Of a stretch of 53,994 nucleotides of DNA, positions 49,459-53,994 are shown one piece after another (the first letter of the stretch is position 1; each line of letters opens with the position of its first letter). A program made the position numbers and the translations under genes. The stretch is from Chara braunii (taxonomy: Eukaryota; Streptophyta; Charophyceae; Charales; Characeae), in the NCBI GenBank assembly GCA_003427395.1, contig BFEA01000301.1, forward strand, positions 832,717-886,710. The letters are read 5' to 3'. The notes below the pieces were generated by a model. It was not told the DNA's origin. It ran no database searches and saw only the letters and a program-made list of their open reading frames with translations.

Positions 49459-49503
49459 AGTCCTCCGGCTTGGTCGATGCTCACGCGCTTAATAACAACC
49501 GGC

Positions 49504-50992
49504 ATGGATCAGAAATCCAGGGAAACGACCGAGGCCTACCCGCCCCGGGTGCTGGCTTCGATTACCGAAGGCAAGAAACGGGCGGATGAGGTAGCAGCCA
49601 TAGAGAAAAAGAAGGCAGAAGACACCGAGAAGGCACGTCTGTTGGCAATCGAACAGCAGCGCCAGCAAGATGAGGCAGCAGCACGAACTGCCGATGAGGA
49701 ACGAAATCAACGACGCGAGAAGATATTCAACAGAGAGCGAGACTTGCTCACAATGGCAGCGGACTGGCCGGCCGAGGCCGAGAATGGTAAGATGGAAGAG
49801 AGTGAAAGCAAGATCGCTCTACTCCTCTCCCGTTTCACAGATCTCCTGGCAACGTGCATTGCACAGCAGGAGGACATCCACAGCCTCGACGACGCGGTTC
49901 AGACGCACAACCACGCCGTTTGATCAAGTCAACAGCCGCCTCCAACAGCTGGAGCAACGATCCATCGCCACCCCCGATGCCAGCTCCTCCAACACCTCCG
50001 ATCGCCTCAATGCATTGGAGTTCGACGTCGGAACCCTCAATGACGACGCGCAACTAGAGCAAACCGCCACGCAACAACTGGAGCAGCGGATCTGTGCTGC
50101 CGCCGCCACACCGAGTTCGGCACCGCGCGAGACAACCCCAAAGTTCGATGGTCAGGAGATCTTCTACAATTCGACGAAGACAGACTTGATTCCGTGGTTC
50201 CGTAAGTTCGAACTCAGGTTGCAACTACACCACGTCAGCGAGGACGAGCATCACGCGTACTAATAATCCCGGTCGGGGGGCACGTGCCAAGCATGGTTGG
50301 ACAATCTCTTGTCCAAGTACGGGGTGGTAGCTGCCGACTTATACACCAAGATCAGTTGGGATGATCTAAAGGCGGCGCGGCATAAGCGGTTCCAAGTAGA
50401 GCCGCCGGATCAAAGCAATGGACAAATTGATGATCTTCGAACAAGGCATGCTGCCGAGTGTTGACTGGATTGCTGAGTACCAACGCTTGACATCCGCCCC
50501 AGACATTCAGATGGGCTTCAAGGCTGTCAAACACTACTTCATCTCGAGGTTGTGTCCGCCGTTGGGCAACGCCTTGACTCACGTCAAGGACACCCTTACG
50601 ACAACGGCGGAGCTGTTCGACAAGGTCGCGCAGATCATTTTCACGAACAAGGAGGCTGAGAACCTCAACCGTTCGTGTGCGGCAAGCCCGAGCAGAGATC
50701 AGCATCGACCGAAAGTGGCCGTGGTCGCGGCGGCAATGCCAACCGACCCTTCTAGCGAGGCCGTGTCTACCAATGAAGGGGACAGACTCGCAGCCGCCCG
50801 GGATGGTGCTGCCCCGGCAAAGGCCGAGGACGCGGCAAGACGAAGACAAACACATCATCTATTCCCGAGCCTGGCGCAGCAGCTCCAGCCCCATGGTCCC
50901 ACTACGGTCTCTCCGAAAGTGCGTACAAGCTACGCATGAGATTCCGCTATTGTTTGTGGTGTGACAGTGATCTCCACGACACACTGGGCTGC
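49504..50992 (+). pseudogene. E Gag
   Basis: The likely start is ATG at 49504 (MDQKSRETTEAYPPRVLASI); an earlier in-frame ATG at 49477 precedes it. A coiled-coil N-terminus follows (KKAEDTEKARLLAIEQQRQQ, DEERNQRREKIFNRERDLL). A shift near 49920 passes to LQQLEQRSIATP and the capsid region: TTPKFDGQEIFYNSTKTDLI, WFRKFELRLQLHHVSEDEHH. After a stop near 50262, CQAWLDNLLSKYGVVAADLY and, in the frame from 50418, VDWIAEYQRLTSAPDIQMGF continue. The nucleocapsid has the CCHC knuckle CLWCDSDLHDTLGC at 50951-50992, complete. A stop follows directly after it. This is a Ty3/gypsy Gag of the usual order, inactivated by shifts. Confidence 0.82.
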
Positions 50993-50999
50993 CCGTAGA

Positions 51000-51440
51000 A
51001 AGGCAAGGGCAAGTCGGGAAATTGAGCACCGTCGGGAGTGAATCGACGATACTCTCGACGTCTTCGGAACCTATCGCTTCGCCGGTGACCGTCCTTCGTT
51101 CCGAGGCCCATGCGAAAGTCGACAGTCCTCTTCTATATTCTTATGAGGACTATGTTGTTTGGCTCGTTCCTACGCTGGGTACTCATGCTCAAGGACAAGA
51201 CGTGCGTGTGGCATCTTCTTCGTCCGGCTGCGGCGACTTGTCATCTTCAAGTGGTTCTCCATGGGATTCGGCGCGCGAGTTCAACATAGAGGTCTTGGAC
51301 CCGCTCACGTCAGAGGATTTTGCATGGCTTCCTCTCCCGACCACGGGCCGTTTGTCGGGACCGCAATGTGCAGCATTATGCGCTCATCTTCACACGTATC
51401 ATCCTTCTATGCACCACCAGCTTTGTCGACGGATGATGAA
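51000..51440 (+). pseudogene. E Gag-protease linker
   Basis: The frame 51022-51603 holds a Ser-rich stretch, then EDYVVWLVPTLGTHAQGQD, FNIEVLDPLTSEDFAWLPLP and LCAHLHTYHPS. Such linkers lie between nucleocapsid and protease in this type of element; no catalytic domain is present. The frame changes around 51420. Confidence 0.6.
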
Positions 51441-51878
51441 GTTGCGGTGGGGGACATCCTTTTGTATGTTACCAAGGGGGTCCGCGAGTTTCCCAAGCAG
51501 CGGTACGATGACAACAACGCACCGCTCCTCTATGTCTGCATCCAAGTTGGGCAAGCGTCCTGCAGTGCTTTGTTGGATAGCGCCGCGACTCACAATTTCA
51601 TGAGCCAAGCCTTTATGCAAAGGGCTGGCCTTGGCGCACAAGTTCGAAGGAAGGCAAACCCGACAGCGATCAAGTTCAAGGACGGAAGTACGCAGCAACT
51701 TATTGACCGCTACATCGAGGCCGTACCGGTGTATTTCGCACCTCACGCATGCGAACCGGTGACGTTCGACATTTTGGACACGGACTTCGACATTGTTTTG
51801 CGAATGCCTTGGCTTGCAAGTGCGGATCACACGGTCAACTTCCATCGGCGGACTCTTACCACACCTTCGTTGTCGTAG
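51441..51878 (+). pseudogene. E protease
   Basis: In the frame ending at 51878, VGDILLYVTKGVREFPKQRY leads to LLYVCIQVGQASCSALLDSA with the retropepsin loop D-S-A-A-T-H-N-F at 51576-51599. The normal third residue is Gly; here it is Ala, which should weaken the active site. FMQRAGLGAQVRRKANPTAI, the flap segment, and FDIVLRMPWLASADHTVNFH (usually L-G-M-P-W-L) follow. The frame then stops. Retropepsin cuts the polyprotein; this copy is probably inactive. Confidence 0.8.
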
Positions 51879-52888
51879 TGTCATGTACTATTGCTCTTCT
51901 AGTGGTGACGAGCAGGTCATTCCGTGATACTTGCGCTTACGAGCAGCCCGACGGAATAGGCCTATGCTTCCTACGGACTGTCGTTGTAGCCGATTCTTCC
52001 CCCACGGACTTGTCTTCGGAGCCCCGTGTGGTGCGGTTGCTTGACAATTTTATCGACATCTTCGATTCACCTACCGGTGTGGTGTCGGATCGGCCGATCT
52101 CTCACGAGATCATTCTCGAGGCCGATGTCGTGCCGCCGAAAGGCTGCATTTACCGCATGAGCGAGGAGGAGCTTACGGTCCTCCGCCCGCAACTCGATGA
52201 CTTGTTGGACAAGGGTTGGATCCGCCCTAGTAGCTCCCCATATGGAGCGCCAGTTCTCTTCGTACGAAAGAAGAACAACGATCTACGATTGTGCATCAAC
52301 TACCACAAACTCAATGCGCAAACCGTCAAGAATGCGGGGCCTCTTCCTCGTATTGACGAACTCCTTGAGCGATTGGGTGGCGCGAAGTACTTTTCTAAGT
52401 GGGATATGAAATTACGATACCATCACATTTCGATCCGGCCGAACGATCGCTATAAATCCTCATTCAAGACGTAGTATAGGCATTTTGAGTGGGTGGTCAT
52501 GCCTTTTGGCCTCACCAACGCCTCGACGACCTTTCAAGTAGCAATAACCAACGAGTTTCATGCGATGTTGGACCGGTTCGTGCTAGTCTACTTAGACACC
52601 ATTCTCGTCTATAGTCGGTCATTGGAGGATCATCTTGAGCACCTTCGACGACCGTTGGAGACGCTCCGCCGCGCCAAGCACAAATTTGTTCGGCAAGAGC
52701 TGGAATACTTGGGCTATTTTGTCACACCGGAGGGCATCAGTCCGTTGTCGAACAAGATTCAAGCCATCCAAGAGTGGCTGGAGCCGCAGAACGTCACGGA
52801 TGTCTGTTCATTCCTTCGCCTTGTCGGCTACTACCCACGTTTTATCAAGGGATACTCGACGATCGCGGCCCACTTGACCAAGCTTTAA
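51879..52888 (+). pseudogene. E reverse transcriptase
   Basis: The frame to 52474 has a linker (VVRLLDNFIDIFDSPTGVVS), then YRMSEEELTVLRPQLDDLLD, KGWIRPSSSPYGAPVLFVRK, LCINYHKLNAQTVKN and YFSKWDMKLRYHHISI, in which the first catalytic Asp is kept. A TAG at 52472-52474 follows. The next frame (52493-52888) has [20 protein letters not shown] and FVLVYLDTILVYSRSLEDHL: the YLDD box (52589-52600) reads Y-L-D-T, so the second Asp of the pair is lost. FLRLVGYYPRFIKGYSTIAA ends the connection domain. Both the stop and the D-to-T change rule out activity in this copy. Confidence 0.85.
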
Positions 52889-53345
52889 CGCGAGGATCGG
52901 TCGTTTGACTTTGGAGAGGATGCGCAGGAATCATTTTTGGCTCTCTAAGCCGTGCTATTATCTGTGGAGGTCTTGCACATATACGATCAGCTATTGCCAA
53001 CGCGCGTCACTACGGATGCGTCCGACTATGACATTGGTGTCGTCCTCGAACAACACGATGACGTGGACTGCCACCCGGTCGAGGACTTCAACAAGAAAGT
53101 GCCCGTCGTGCACTCCATTGACGATGCACGCAAGAACTCCTAGCCTTCGTCCACACGCTCAAGCGGTGGCGGCACTTCCTCCTTGGTCGAAGTCAATTCC
53201 GATGGGTAACGAACAACAATCTGTTGGTCTTCTACAAGACCCAAGACACCGTCAATAGCACCATTTCCCGCGCTCAAGACTTGGGTCTTCTACAAGACCC
53301 AAGTCAATTCACATTCCGGGGAAATCTAACCTTTTTGTAGATGCT
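52889..53345 (+). pseudogene. E RNase H, fragmented
   Basis: Pieces in two or three frames: VTTDASDYDIGVVLEQHDDV (first Asp intact, 53009-53060), VVHSIDDARKNS, then TLKRWRHFLLGRSQFRWV in another frame. The word CTTCTACAAGACCCAAG occurs at about 53228 and 53287, a short duplication that removes alignment to the usual TDHASL... segment. VDALSRRADHHTVVYS can be read at about 53337-53385. Confidence 0.72.
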
Positions 53346-53385
53346 CTTTCACGGCGTGCGGATCATCATACCGTAGTTTATTCGA

Positions 53386-53994
53386 CCTTCGAGATCGACT
53401 ACGACCTGCAGGACAGCTCCATCCGCGGCTACCAAGCCAACCTCGAGTTTCACAACAAGTACACAAATTGCTCCTCTCCTAATCCGACGCCTTCTCACTA
53501 CCGGATCCAAGAGGGGTACTTGCTTGTCCACACACGGGGGAAGGACCTTCGCGTATCGAGTGACTCTCACTTGCGTACACGGCTTCTTGGCGAGTCCCAC
53601 GATATTCCCACCACCGAACACTTTCGAATCAATCGCACGATTGGCCGACTTCACGAGCCCTTCTGGTGGTCCGGCCTTCTCGGCGACGTCACACGCTATT
53701 GCGAGTCATGCAAGGTTTGCTCACACTGCAAATCCCGAAACCATCGTCCGTACGACGATTTGCGACCATTACCGGTCCCCTTAAGCCGAAGGGAAGTGAT
53801 TGTCATGGACATTACCGGGCCGTTCTCCAAGCACAAGACCGGTGTGGGGATGGGATTCTCACGGTGGTCGACCGACTCACCAAGTTCGCCATGTTTTGCC
53901 TTGCCGCTATCATGCCAAGGCACCGGAGTTGGCCGAGGTTCTTTACGCCAGTTGGATTCGAACCAAGGGTTACCCCAAGGAAATCGTCTGCAAC
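53386..53994 (+). pseudogene. E integrase, N-terminus and start of core
   Basis: After a linker (FEIDYDLQDSSIRGYQANLE, YRIQEGYLLVHTRGKDLRVS) the HHCC zinc finger follows: ESHDIPTTEHF supplies the two His (spacing altered slightly), and YCESCKVCSHCK the Cys pair. DLRPLPVPLSRREVIVMDIT contains the first catalytic Asp. A frameshift near 53845 separates it from ILTVVDRLTKFAMF, and another near 53910 from ELAEVLYASWIRTKGYPKEI. The rest lies outside the window. Confidence 0.78.

Larger units (their letters stand above)
49366..53994 (+). mobile_element. Element E, Ty3/gypsy, 3' part outside the window
   Basis: E runs gag, protease, RT, RNase H and integrase N-terminal/core on the plus strand and continues past 53994. 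Its proteins are clearly different from A, B and C (for example KAVKHYFISRLCPPLGNAL in Gag). Frames are broken many times, so it is a degraded copy. No LTR was found to its left. Confidence 0.85.

Overview
This 54 kb window looks like draft nuclear sequence from a eukaryote of the green lineage. The protein families and the tRNA-iMet-type primer sites fit a streptophyte; the style of the Ty3/gypsy proteins reminds me of charophyte algae such as Chara, but that is inference from family knowledge, not a database result. There are scattered single Ns and one 55-N gap. I find no intact host gene, no tRNA or rRNA gene and no bacterial-style operon. Nearly everything recognisable is a nest of decayed Ty3/gypsy LTR retrotransposons, named A to E here for convenience.

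Layout. 1-258: tail of a B-family LTR. 259-1674: AT-rich spacer, a 42-bp direct repeat, a poly-C run and a Gag-like remnant. 1675-10470: element A1 (minus strand; 3' LTR, chromodomain, integrase, RNase H, RT, protease, Gag), split at 6199-9323 by the 5'-truncated element B1 (plus). 10471-14943: B2 (plus), an internally deleted relative of B1 that ends in its own 3' LTR. 14944-15865: unassigned spacer. 15866-23763: A2 (plus), with both LTRs, PBS and PPT but a pol gene broken by deletions. 23764-26444: spacer with a probable divergent A-like solo LTR in minus orientation. 26450-35212: C1 (minus), the best-preserved element, with two 902-bp LTRs, PBS, 5-bp target-site duplication GGTGG and gag-pro-pol in the canonical Ty3/gypsy order. 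35218-38814: spacer with a 320-bp tandem duplication, a TTC microsatellite and a 473-bp non-autonomous hAT-like element with TIRs and an 8-bp TSD. 38815-40175: putative LTR of another element (D) with a minisatellite and a TATA box. 40385-48837: C2 (minus), a second C-family copy. 49366-53994: element E (plus), gag to integrase, running off the right edge.

How the parts work together. In each element Gag (capsid plus CCHC knuckle) would package the RNA, protease would cut the polyprotein, RT/RNase H would make cDNA primed by a tRNA at the PBS and restarted at the PPT, and integrase would insert it. In A, B and C the integrase carries a GPY/F module and a C-terminal chromodomain, the chromovirus arrangement thought to guide insertion to marked chromatin. 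No copy here keeps a full open gag-pol, so none looks autonomous. The points I find most worth following are the hAT-like element, tRNA-T-arm-like boxes shared by otherwise different LTR families, a TTGAC cluster and antisense splice-like signals in the C leader, a shared D-T-C protease motif in family A, and family-specific minisatellites before the B-family PPT.
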